DNA from: Desulfococcus sp.
Lineage (GTDB): Bacteria; Desulfobacterota; Desulfobacteria; Desulfobacterales; Desulfosalsimonadaceae
DNA: 11,429 nt
Assembly (NCBI GenBank): GCA_024641805.1
Contig: JAHECJ010000022.1
Span: 1-11,429 of the forward strand
Direction: 5' to 3'
The translations under genes were made by a program, and so were the position numbers. The notes under the pieces are model-generated. The model was not told where the DNA came from. It searched no databases and was given only the letters and a program-made list of their open reading frames with translations. Positions 1-6,853 of the stretch are shown piece by piece. Position 1 is the stretch's first letter. Each line of letters starts with the position of its first letter.

Positions 1-4
1 ACCG

Positions 5-856
5 TTATTTAAGCCAGCCTTCAATTTCTTCGGCTTCATATGATTCCTGCTTGAGAGATAAATCCAGATTGATCATCAATCCGGAATGCTTTAGCGCTTC
101 CGGGTTTTTTTGAATATCTGCATGTAGCTGGCGGGTTTGTCTTACGCTTTCCACACTGTTTTGAAGCGCGGCACCGATAGAGGCGGCTGTCACGATATGG
201 CCTTTTTGCAGGCGGGGTTCCAGGCCATTTTCTGCCACCGTTTCGGCAATATGGGCCAGTTGTTTCATTTTGGTAAATGAGAAATCGATGATCTGCCATC
301 CGGAAAGTCCGTTGTCCTGGAAAACCCATGCGTCCCGGATGGCCTGGAGCATCTGGGTGTATTTGGCTTCAACGATCCGCTGAATTTTTTCCACAAAGCT
401 TTCCGGCAGTTCATTCTCTTCACCCGGAAGGCCGGCAGCCTGTTCAGGTGACAATTTATCGTGCGTTCTCTGGAATTTTTTGGCATGAATTTCCGATTCC
501 CAGGCTTCACGCTGAAGAACCCGTTTGATGTGCGGATCATCCGCTGAATCCGCTTCCTTCAAATAGTGCGGGATTAATTTTTTTTCATACGCCACATAGG
601 ATTTGAATATGGTTTTACGACTGGTCGGGTCATAGGGATAGGGAGCCGGGGTTAAATCCGGTTCACCGCCCATCTTTCCGATGATCATTCCCAGCCAGTG
701 CATGTGCCACATCTCTTCCCTGGCGCGCGACAACAGGCCCGCGCCGATAGGAGAATCTTCCCCTTCAAGATAGCTGTGAATCAGATAGCGGATAATGGCT
801 GCGTGTTCATCCGCCAGATCCCGGTTGAGCATTTTGATGAGTTTTTCATTTTCCAT
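5..856 (-). CDS. Ferritin-like diiron-fold protein with C-terminal extension
   Basis: This 283-residue soluble protein has no signal peptide and probably acts in the cytoplasm in iron storage, iron oxidation or peroxide handling. Its N-terminal part looks like a ferritin/bacterioferritin-type four-helix bundle. Helix A carries DEHAAIIRY with E17, helix B carries REEMWHMHWLG with an E48-x-x-H51 pair, and GGEP (63-66) follows helix B. Helix C has E91, and helix D has ESEIH (120-124), where the usual Glu three before the His is Ser. Residues about 155-215 form a second helix pair resembling helices A and B, ending in GLEP, but K and Q occupy the positions of E48 and H51. I chose the ATG at 856 because AAAGGAG (865-871) sits 8 nt upstream; an in-frame TTG at 862 would be only 2 nt from it. 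The exact subfamily and the reaction are not determined. The upstream terminator suggests its own transcript. Confidence 0.8.
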   Translation of the reverse strand: MENEKLIKMLNRDLADEHAAIIRYLIHSYLEGEDSPIGAGLLSRAREEMWHMHWLGMIIGKMGGEPDLTPAPYPYDPTSRKTIFKSYVAYEKKLIPHYLKEADSADDPHIKRVLQREAWESEIHAKKFQRTHDKLSPEQAAGLPGEENELPESFVEKIQRIVEAKYTQMLQAIRDAWVFQDNGLSGWQIIDFSFTKMKQLAHIAETVAENGLEPRLQKGHIVTAASIGAALQNSVESVRQTRQLHADIQKNPEALKHSGLMINLDLSLKQESYEAEEIEGWLK

Positions 857-910
857 AATCAATACTCCTTTGAGGATATTCTTTTAAAAAAAGTGAAACC
901 GAGCATTATG

Positions 911-949
911 AAAAAAAATGCCGGAAAACACGTTGTGTGGCTTCCGGCA
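911..949 (-). terminator. Intrinsic terminator after the exported-protein gene
   Basis: Read on the minus strand, TGCCGGAA (949-942) pairs perfectly with TTCCGGCA (926-919). The stem can continue inward with ACAC/GTGT across a small asymmetric bulge. Eight T residues (918-911) follow directly. It lies 28 nt after the stop codon of the gene at 977-1621 and separates that gene from the ferritin-like gene. Confidence 0.88.
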
Positions 950-976
950 AATTTCGTATTTCAGTTGGGAGTATTT

Positions 977-1621
977 TTATGGGGTTACAACGGCGTTGTC
1001 AAAGGTCACCCAGTAGCCTTTATCATAATTTTCAATGTTAAGTGAAAATTCGAATTTACCACCATTAGCCGTAATAGTCGCGGGTCCCAGATTGAGACTG
1101 TGACCATTGTATTCCGGAGCTCCAACGCCGTCATTGATGGTGCCGCTGAAGTTATTGAAAATTGCAGAAATATCTCCGTGAACATCATCAAAGCCGAACT
1201 TCACGGATTTTAACTCACGGATGTCGGGTTGATCAATGTCTGTAAAATTCGCTGAAAAATAAAAGCCTTTGGCATTGAAATCCGTGCTGGGATCTTCATA
1301 GTCTGTTCCGATTACAACATCCTCCCAATCTTCATCCCAGCCGGGAACAGGGTTCGGGTCTTTGTATTTATATTCATCATGATAACCGAGCTTTAGAGAA
1401 TCGATGGTTGTATATGTATATGCATCAATATTGAACCAGGCTCTCGTCTCGGTGAGGCCGCCACCGAGATCGTTAATCGTGAAAGAAGAAAATCCGGTCG
1501 CATATATATCCGTCATCTCTTCATCGTTCATGGCTTTTAGTTCACAAAGGCCGCTAACCGGCAGGGCAATGATGATCAATACACAGGAAATAAACAAAAC
1601 TGAAATCTTATTAAAATTCAT
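977..1621 (-). CDS. Exported acidic protein of unknown function
   Basis: This 214-residue protein has an N-terminal signal sequence: Lys5, a hydrophobic core at about 7-20, and a likely cleavage region near SGLC (23-26). Cys26 is not in a standard lipobox, so I favour an ordinary secreted or periplasmic protein over a lipoprotein. Directly after the signal comes ELKAMNDEEMTDIYATGFSS (27-46). This resembles the L-x-x-L/M-x-D-x-E-L/M motif at the mature N-terminus of DUF6160/FilA-like exported proteins; that link is from memory and tentative. The rest is rich in Asp, Gly, Asn and aromatic residues (for example DEDWED at 96-101), as in an extracellular beta-rich protein. No catalytic motif or further membrane segment is visible. 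The ATG at 1621 has GGAG 6 nt upstream, and a strong terminator follows the gene. It lies about 107 bp downstream of the symporter pair and may have its own promoter. Confidence 0.75.
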   Translation of the reverse strand: MNFNKISVLFISCVLIIIALPVSGLCELKAMNDEEMTDIYATGFSSFTINDLGGGLTETRAWFNIDAYTYTTIDSLKLGYHDEYKYKDPNPVPGWDEDWEDVVIGTDYEDPSTDFNAKGFYFSANFTDIDQPDIRELKSVKFGFDDVHGDISAIFNNFSGTINDGVGAPEYNGHSLNLGPATITANGGKFEFSLNIENYDKGYWVTFDNAVVTP

Positions 1622-1674
1622 TGTTGACTCCGTAAAAGGATATCCGTTTATGGAAAGCCTAAAAATATTCTTTC

Positions 1675-1703
1675 ATTTTCCATTAATCATGCTCGTAAGT
1701 CAA
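1675..1703 (-). promoter_or_regulatory. Possible promoter for the exported-protein gene
   Basis: On the minus strand TTGACT (1703-1698, 5 of 6 to the -35 consensus) is separated by 17 nt from GAAAAT (1680-1675, 4 of 6 to the -10). The predicted start of transcription is about 50 nt before the ATG at 1621. The region is AT-rich, so chance matches are likely. Confidence 0.35.
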
Positions 1704-1728
1704 TAGAAAATTAAGATAATGAAATCAA

Positions 1729-1830
1729 TTAGATATTCCTTCTCTGAATGGCAATCGCAATACATATACTGGCGCCTCCCCACGTCAGGGAAAGACCAAA
1801 CAACATCATTAAAATGGCTCCGGGCGTCAA
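1729..1830 (-). CDS. MetS-type small subunit of an NSS symporter (33 aa)
   Basis: This peptide has one transmembrane segment and is the expected partner of the symporter encoded just upstream. It starts at TTG (1830-1828) with a near-perfect Shine-Dalgarno AGGAGGA (1844-1838) 7 nt before it, and ends at TAA (1731-1729). The protein opens MTPGAILMMLFGLSLTWGG, has a hydrophobic core at about residues 5-28, and ends in a positive tail (QRRNI). The order A-I-x-M-M-x-x-G-L-x-L-x-W-G-G-x-x-x-x-I is the signature of the small accessory proteins found next to NSS transporters (MaAIMP_sms / MetS family). These are named after MetS, the partner of the methionine importer MetP in Corynebacterium. The gene begins 16 nt after the symporter stop, so the two should be co-translated. 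It is easily missed because it is tiny and lacks an ATG. The family assignment is by recognition. Confidence 0.85.
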   Translation of the reverse strand: MTPGAILMMLFGLSLTWGGASICIAIAIQRRNI

Positions 1831-1846
1831 AATTGAATCCTCCTGT

Positions 1847-3334
1847 CTAAGCGCAATTATTATCTGTAAATGGCCTTTTCCATTTAATCAACGAAAGAAT
1901 AAAGCTGAAAACAACGGCGGAAATCCACACCCCCCAACCAAGGCCGGCGAGTGCCGCTAAAGAATAGCCGCCGTAAGGCGTATTGATGTCACCGATCAAA
2001 TTCTGAACAGCGGTGATGCCCAGAACGATGGGCGTCAGTATCTTAATACAGAAGTTCCACCAGACCCCGATATTAAAGTCTGAAATCGGATGGATATGGT
2101 CTTTGACGCTGTTGAGACTAAAAAACCATCCGAGCAGGATCACTTCAATTAACCCCGCAAAAACAATATTAAAATTGTTAATAAAATGATCAACAATGTC
2201 TAAGATCAGAAGCCCGCTGCCGGTGGTAAAAATGAGACTCAACAAGCCGGCCGTCAAACAGTAACCGGTCACCACTTTTTTCCTGCTCAGATTAAATTTA
2301 TCCATAATTCCGGAAACCACTGTTTCACTGATGGATATTTCAGATGACATGCCGGCGCAGACAATGGAGGTGAAAAACAGAATCCCGACAATGGTTTTCA
2401 TTAGCGGAAGCTGGTTAACTGCTTCGGGCAATGTCACGAAAGCCAGAAAAACGCCGGACAGCTTGGCCGGCAATTCACCGCCGGACTGATGTATCATGAA
2501 ACCGATAATACCAAAGACGGTGATTCCCGAAAGCAGGCTGAATCCGCAATTGACAAAACCTGTGATAAAGGCATTGTTCACGATGTCTGATTCTTCAGGT
2601 AAATAGCTGGAATAGCAAATCATAATCCCGAAGGCGATGCTTAAGGAAAAAAAGATCTGACCGTAAGCGGCGACCCAGACCCCGGCATCAAGGATTCTTG
2701 AGAAATCGGGTTTGAATAGCAGTTCCAGTCCCTTTGATGCGCCGGGCAATGTGACGCTTCTGACGAGCAGAACCAGAAGGAGTAAAAAGAGGATGGGCAT
2801 GAATATTTTATTGGATAATTCGATGCCTTTCTTGACTCCACTGAAAAGAACAATAAAATTGATGGCCCAGACAATCAAAACAGTAAATACAATCGGTAGT
2901 CGAATTCCTCCGAAATCAAAGGGAGATCCGGTAAGTCCCAGGAAATTTTCCGTAAAAAAGGCAATCGTATTGGCACCCCAGGACTGGGACAGTGAAAACC
3001 AGATGTAATTAAACGCCCAGCCGATAATCACAACATAGTAAACAGAAATGACAAAACTGATGGCCAGCTGCCACCAGCCAAGCCATTCCCATCGTTTGTT
3101 CAACCGGGCAAATGTTAAGGGGGCGGATCCTTTCATTTTATGCCCGATGCCGAATTCTAAGATTAAAATCGGAATGCCCGCGGTGAGCAGGGCAAAAAAA
3201 TAGGGGATAAGAAATGCACCGCCGCCGTTGTCATAGGCCATATAAGGAAATCGCCAGATATTTCCGAGTCCGATTGCGGATCCGATTGCTGATAACACAA
3301 AGCCGCTTCGGCTTCCCCACTGCTCCCGCTTCAT
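1847..3334 (-). CDS. Neurotransmitter:sodium symporter (NSS/SNF family) transporter
   Basis: This 495-residue inner-membrane protein has about 12 hydrophobic segments and the LeuT fold. Such transporters use the sodium gradient to import amino acids or related amines. TM1 carries the family signature in IGLGNIWRFPY (21-31), with A20 and N25 at sodium-site positions. TM3 has SVYYVVIIGW (97-106), with the conserved substrate-site Tyr. TM6 has GQIFFSLSIAFG (225-236), close to LeuT. TM8 has AGMSSE (327-332), with Ser330 and Ser331 at the second sodium site. Length is in the normal range (LeuT is about 520, MhsT about 450). The ATG at 3334 is preceded by AAGGGG (3348-3343) at 8 nt. The downstream 33-residue peptide marks it as a MetP-like two-component NSS system, so methionine, alanine or another neutral amino acid is a reasonable substrate guess, but the substrate cannot be read off. 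Confidence 0.93.
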   Translation of the reverse strand: MKREQWGSRSGFVLSAIGSAIGLGNIWRFPYMAYDNGGGAFLIPYFFALLTAGIPILILEFGIGHKMKGSAPLTFARLNKRWEWLGWWQLAISFVISVYYVVIIGWAFNYIWFSLSQSWGANTIAFFTENFLGLTGSPFDFGGIRLPIVFTVLIVWAINFIVLFSGVKKGIELSNKIFMPILFLLLLVLLVRSVTLPGASKGLELLFKPDFSRILDAGVWVAAYGQIFFSLSIAFGIMICYSSYLPEESDIVNNAFITGFVNCGFSLLSGITVFGIIGFMIHQSGGELPAKLSGVFLAFVTLPEAVNQLPLMKTIVGILFFTSIVCAGMSSEISISETVVSGIMDKFNLSRKKVVTGYCLTAGLLSLIFTTGSGLLILDIVDHFINNFNIVFAGLIEVILLGWFFSLNSVKDHIHPISDFNIGVWWNFCIKILTPIVLGITAVQNLIGDINTPYGGYSLAALAGLGWGVWISAVVFSFILSLIKWKRPFTDNNCA

Positions 3335-3470
3335 TCAATTAGCCCCTTGCATGATTTAGTATTGACAGAAAACAGCTGCCTGATAAGTGAAGGGTAAAGT
3401 TTTTTTATTTTACTGATATTCATTAATTTTTCAAGGATAAAACAAGGGATCGGACAACTCGTGAGATTCG

Positions 3471-3522
3471 TTTGATACCTGAAAAACTCAGGTATTAAAA
3501 ATACTTGCTGATCATCAATCAA
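3471..3522 (-). promoter_or_regulatory. Symporter promoter with -10 inside an inverted repeat
   Basis: On the minus strand TTGATT (3522-3517) is followed after exactly 17 nt by TTTAAT (3499-3494, 5 of 6 to the -10 consensus). The -10 is the outer half of one arm of a dyad: ATACCTGA (3475-3482), AAAAC loop, TCAGGTAT (3488-3495). With one G-T pair the dyad extends to a 12-bp stem over 3471-3499. No T-run follows on either strand, so it is not a terminator. Its placement over the -10 and likely start site suggests a repressor operator. The leader to the symporter ATG would be about 150 nt. Confidence 0.45.
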
Positions 3523-3714
3523 AAAGTTAAACTTTCACGAATGGCTACTGGCTTCTTCCATTTTTCGGGGTTTGAATTCCGACGGTTTCCGCTGCATTTC
3601 AGAATATAGGGACGTTGTCGGGAGGTTTTTTAAACCACTGGCGCCTTGAAGTAAGATATTTATTTTTAGGTGGTTATCTTCGTTTCTCAGTGTTCTTTGT
3701 GCAAACTTGGCTGT

Positions 3715-3744
3715 TTGCGAATCGATCAATATTGGCAATACAAT
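3715..3744 (+). promoter_or_regulatory. Possible nadK promoter
   Basis: TTGCGA (3715-3720, 4 of 6) and TACAAT (3739-3744, 5 of 6) are spaced by 18 nt. Transcription would start near 3751, giving a very short leader that still includes the AAGGAA ribosome binding site (3754-3759). The inverted repeat GCAAAC/GTTTGC (3701-3718) overlaps the -35 edge. Confidence 0.4.
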
Positions 3745-3767
3745 AATGTGGAAAAGGAATCCGGCGT

Positions 3768-4628
3768 GTGAAACGTATCGGTCTTTATGTAAAGCAGGAT
3801 GAAGAAGCGCTCAGAAAAGCAGATGCGCTGGAAAAGTGGCTTCAGGAAAAAAGCATTTCAGTGGTCAGAGCGCGGACTTATACTCCCGGTGATTCGGGAA
3901 TTAATGACAATACCGCTAATCAGTCTGCTCCGGAAGGATTGTCCTGCGTGTTTGTGCTGGGGGGAGACGGGACTTTTTTAAGCGCCTCGCGGTGGGTGGG
4001 GCAGCATAACACTCCGTTGATCGGGATCAAGTTCGGTGAAGTCGGGTTTTTGGCGGAGACTGCCGGTGAAAATCTTTTTTCAGCCGCCCGGCGGGTTTTG
4101 GAAATGGACTATGTCATTGAAGATCGATCCCGTCTGTTGGTGAAGGTCATACGGGAAAACAAGGAAATTGCCCGGGAAACCGTCTTAAATGATGTAGTGA
4201 TTAATAAAGGGGCATTGGCCCGGCTGGCCAATATAGAAACCTATATTAACGATCATTACCTGACAACATATCGAAGTGACGGCCTGATTGTGGCGTCACC
4301 CACAGGTTCCACAGCCTATTCGCTCGCAGCCGGCGGACCGATTATGCACCCGGAAGTACAGGGTATTATCATTAACCCGATCTGCCCGTTTACATTGACC
4401 AACCGGTGTATGATTCTGCCTAATACGGTTCGCATTAAAATCAAGCTGGTTGAAAAAACGACCGATATCTTTATCAACTTTGACGGTCAGAATGTACTTG
4501 AAATTAATGATCGGGATACGATTCTGATATCAAAGAGCCCCCATCCAGTCAAAATTGTCAGTTTCCCGGATCAGAATTATTTTGATATTTTGAAGGCGAA
4601 GTTGCGATGGAGCGGCGTCCGCATTTAA
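3768..4628 (+). CDS. nadK: NAD kinase
   Basis: This cytoplasmic enzyme phosphorylates NAD+ to NADP+ using ATP or polyphosphate, the only de novo route to NADP. The 286-residue length is typical. The signature GGDGT (65-69) follows VFVL and includes the catalytic Asp67. The N-D pair in LNDVVINKG is N141/D142. The glycine-rich DGLIVASPTGSTAYSLAAGG block spans 171-190. The NPICPFTLTNR segment (203-213) matches the usual ICPHxLxNR motif, except that Phe208 replaces the normally conserved His. The start is GTG at 3768, with AAGGAA ending 8 nt upstream; no better ATG is available. A 140-bp gap separates it from the next gene on the same strand, so it may be transcribed alone or read through. Confidence 0.95.
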   Translation: MKRIGLYVKQDEEALRKADALEKWLQEKSISVVRARTYTPGDSGINDNTANQSAPEGLSCVFVLGGDGTFLSASRWVGQHNTPLIGIKFGEVGFLAETAGENLFSAARRVLEMDYVIEDRSRLLVKVIRENKEIARETVLNDVVINKGALARLANIETYINDHYLTTYRSDGLIVASPTGSTAYSLAAGGPIMHPEVQGIIINPICPFTLTNRCMILPNTVRIKIKLVEKTTDIFINFDGQNVLEINDRDTILISKSPHPVKIVSFPDQNYFDILKAKLRWSGVRI

Positions 4629-4768
4629 TCCCTATGGGACTGATCAAGTCTTTTAAAGCGCTATTCAGCCATTGAAGTAAATTATTCGTCTCTATATTGA
4701 AATGCCTTGTTTTAGGGATTTTCTCAGCATCCTGTAATGTTCGTATCATTCATAAAAGGTAACCGATT

Positions 4769-5998
4769 ATGTTGCCGGAACGACAAAAAATGCCTGGTTT
4801 TGCCCGTTTGATTAATAAAATTGGCGAGCAGTTCAATGAAAGGCTTCAGTCATTCGTTCGTTTAGACAAAGATGAACTGATGGAAACCGCCGCTAATCGG
4901 CTTTCATTGAGTGATTTTGGCGATCCGTATTTTAAAGAAGGACTGGCATGTTTAATCGATTCCTTGAACCATGATGCTGATTTAACGTATCTCGGAAGAA
5001 TTTTGCAGCGGACGGTCATAAATCGAAGTCTTGAAAACCGTCTGGAATTTATAGATTTTAAAAAAAGAAACCCGGAAATATTTACAAAAAAAATTAATCC
5101 GCCAATTATTATTGTGGGTCTGCCGAGAACCGGCACCACGTTTCTGCATCGTTTGCTGGCTCAGGATCCCGAAAACCGGGGGCTTTATTTCTGGGAACTT
5201 ATTCGGCCCATACCTTCGAAAGCCGGAACAGACTTCCGTAAAATCCGGGCAAAAATCGAGTATCTGACGTACCGTTATCTTTCGAAGCAGTTTGATCATA
5301 TCCATGTGGTACGAGATGATGAATATGAGGAATGTATCTTGCTGATGACATTGACATTTCAAAGCATTGCCTTTTATATGATGGCGCCTGTCTATTCCTA
5401 TGTAAAATGGTGTCTTCGGGCGGAACGGACGAAACGATATGATGAGTATTTTCAGTTATTGAAAATTTATCAGTCAGCGACTCCTGATAAACGGTTGACC
5501 CTGAAAGCACCGGCGCATGCCGGTTCGATTAATGAGATAAAAAATCAATGCCCGGAGGCCATGCTGATCCAAACACATCGTCATCCTGTCGATATTTGCA
5601 GCAGTTCATACAGTCTGGTATACAGCGCTCACTGTAATGTTGTCAAACGACTTGATGTCAGAAAGATGGCTGAATGCACTTCGGATTTTCTGGAATATGA
5701 AACAAATATAAATATGGCTGTCCGGAAAAATCGGGATATCGATGTATATGATGTCCTTTTCGAGGAATTGTGCGATGATCCGTTCGCTGTTGTTAAACGG
5801 TTTTATAACAGGCAGGGGATGACGATGAATGACCATGTTGAAGCCGCAATGAAAGCATTTATTAACCGGAACCCCCGGCACAAACACGGAAAGCACAAAT
5901 ACAGTGCGGATGATTTTGGAATTAAGGATGAGCAAATTATCGAACGATTTGCTTCTTATATGACTGAGTTCGGTTACAAAGCACCATTGATTGGGTGA
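4769..5998 (+). CDS. Sulfotransferase family protein (PAPS-dependent)
   Basis: This 409-residue protein is predicted to transfer a sulfuryl group from PAPS to a hydroxyl of an unknown acceptor. The 5'-phosphosulfate-binding loop is clear in IIIVGLPRTGTTFLHRLL (113-130), with GLPRTGTT at 117-124. A second conserved block, LTLKAPAH (243-250), is followed by MLIQTHRHPVDICSS (265-279), corresponding to the 3'-phosphate-binding region. The C-terminal NRNPRHKHGKHKYS (366-379) resembles the basic segment common in Sulfotransfer_3-type proteins. There is no signal peptide or membrane segment, so it is probably cytoplasmic. AAAAGG (4754-4759) lies 9 nt before the ATG. Its stop is followed on the very next base by the start of the Fe-S protein gene, so it is the first gene of a three-gene unit. 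This group of proteins often acts on lipids, sterol-like compounds or glycans; the acceptor here is unknown. Confidence 0.88.
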   Translation: MLPERQKMPGFARLINKIGEQFNERLQSFVRLDKDELMETAANRLSLSDFGDPYFKEGLACLIDSLNHDADLTYLGRILQRTVINRSLENRLEFIDFKKRNPEIFTKKINPPIIIVGLPRTGTTFLHRLLAQDPENRGLYFWELIRPIPSKAGTDFRKIRAKIEYLTYRYLSKQFDHIHVVRDDEYEECILLMTLTFQSIAFYMMAPVYSYVKWCLRAERTKRYDEYFQLLKIYQSATPDKRLTLKAPAHAGSINEIKNQCPEAMLIQTHRHPVDICSSSYSLVYSAHCNVVKRLDVRKMAECTSDFLEYETNINMAVRKNRDIDVYDVLFEELCDDPFAVVKRFYNRQGMTMNDHVEAAMKAFINRNPRHKHGKHKYSADDFGIKDEQIIERFASYMTEFGYKAPLIG

Positions 5999-6853
5999 AT
6001 GATGTCACATGCCGGTTTTAATCCTGAAAAACAGAAATTAAGAGATATCGGTTTTTTTCATTATCTTGTGCACTGGTTATACAGCTATCTGGAACCAAAG
6101 ATCATCCTTAAGCTGACCGATTACCTGCTTGAAAAGAAATGGCTGACAAACACGCGGTGGGGGAAAAAATTGATGCTTCAGATTGCCAGAGCATCTAAGG
6201 ATTTGCCTCATGGAATAGTCATCACATTAGAGGCCGCCGAAAGGGTGGTCGATTTTCTGGATCAGTTGGAAGGCCCGGATGATGGACGGTTTGCCCTTGG
6301 TCCGTGCTTATGCCAGCTGGCCACGTGTAAATGGGAAGAGCCGCTGATAAAAGATATCCAGTTTTTGTATGCCAAAGATATTTTTATGAGTTTAAAGCTT
6401 GGATATAAAATGGCGTCGGCTGGCGAGGTGAAGGAAATACTCAGAAAATGCAATGCATTGGGGTATATTCATGCCCTTGAAATGTGCCGGCAATCAGGAA
6501 GATGGGTGTTTTGCATCTGTAATTGCGAGCCACGTGTTTGTGCACCGACAAGGGTTTTTATGCTGACTGGTGAGATGATGTGGAAAGGCCCTGAAATTTG
6601 TCAGTCAGATTTGAAGAAATGTATGGGTGTTGAAAAATGCGGCAAATGCATCGAACGGTGTATTTTTGATGCCAATAGAAAGGTGAATGGCCGCATTGAA
6701 GTGAAGTTAGAAAAATGCATGGGGTGCGGTTTGTGCGTACCGACCTGTATCGGGCGGGCGCGGAAGATGGTTTTTCGGCATGATTATGCCCATGGGCACC
6801 AGGTGCCCGCAGGTATTTTACTCGGGGAAATGGTTAAAAATCATGCTGGATGA
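5999..6853 (+). CDS. Cysteine-rich 4Fe-4S dicluster protein
   Basis: This 284-residue soluble protein probably transfers electrons. The C-terminal part is a two-cluster ferredoxin domain. The second motif, KCMGCGLCVPTC, is a perfect CX2CX2CX3C (C240, C243, C246, C250). The first, KCMGVEKCGKCIERC, is CX5CX2CX3C (C208, C214, C217, C221). The N-terminal 200 residues are unusual and hold further groups: GPCLCQLATC (C103, C105, C110), C151 and C163, and FCICNCEPRVC (C172, C174, C176, C181). They could bind an extra cluster or metal. I do not recognise this N-terminal domain. The ATG at 5999 directly abuts the sulfotransferase TGA; a second ATG at 6002 is equally possible. The only nearby purine tract is GGGTG inside the upstream gene, so translation is probably coupled. 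The 3' end overlaps the radical SAM gene, which makes it a likely redox partner of that enzyme. Confidence 0.85.
   Translation: MMSHAGFNPEKQKLRDIGFFHYLVHWLYSYLEPKIILKLTDYLLEKKWLTNTRWGKKLMLQIARASKDLPHGIVITLEAAERVVDFLDQLEGPDDGRFALGPCLCQLATCKWEEPLIKDIQFLYAKDIFMSLKLGYKMASAGEVKEILRKCNALGYIHALEMCRQSGRWVFCICNCEPRVCAPTRVFMLTGEMMWKGPEICQSDLKKCMGVEKCGKCIERCIFDANRKVNGRIEVKLEKCMGCGLCVPTCIGRARKMVFRHDYAHGHQVPAGILLGEMVKNHAG

Larger units (their letters stand above)
3335..3767. other. 433-bp divergent intergenic region, no convincing gene
   Basis: This stretch separates the leftward symporter from rightward nadK and must hold both promoters. It contains a symporter promoter/operator candidate (3471-3522), a short palindrome AAAGTT-A-AACTTT (3523-3535), a decayed 7-nt-period sequence (3669-3701), a 6-bp inverted repeat GCAAAC/GTTTGC (3701-3718) and a nadK promoter candidate (3715-3744). 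The short open frames on the minus strand here have no usable ribosome binding site and no recognisable protein character. Confidence 0.6.

Noticed and set aside
3331..3522. 63-residue minus-strand frame overlapping the symporter start as ATGA
   Set aside because: It starts at a TTG that forms the putative -35, has no ribosome binding site, and its composition does not look like a protein. The overlap appears to be chance.
3535..3738. 67-residue minus-strand frame upstream of nadK
   Set aside because: It has a TTG start without a ribosome binding site and reads through a decayed heptad repeat. No family is recognisable.
4846..5935. Minus-strand frames of about 100 residues inside the sulfotransferase gene
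   Set aside because: They are antisense to a clear sulfotransferase and have no motifs or ribosome binding sites.
6780..6842. Longer N-terminus for the radical SAM enzyme
   Set aside because: The extra 21 residues lie inside the Fe-S gene and do not fit the B12-domain start, which normally begins with the first strand ILLIHPP just after the ATG at 6843.
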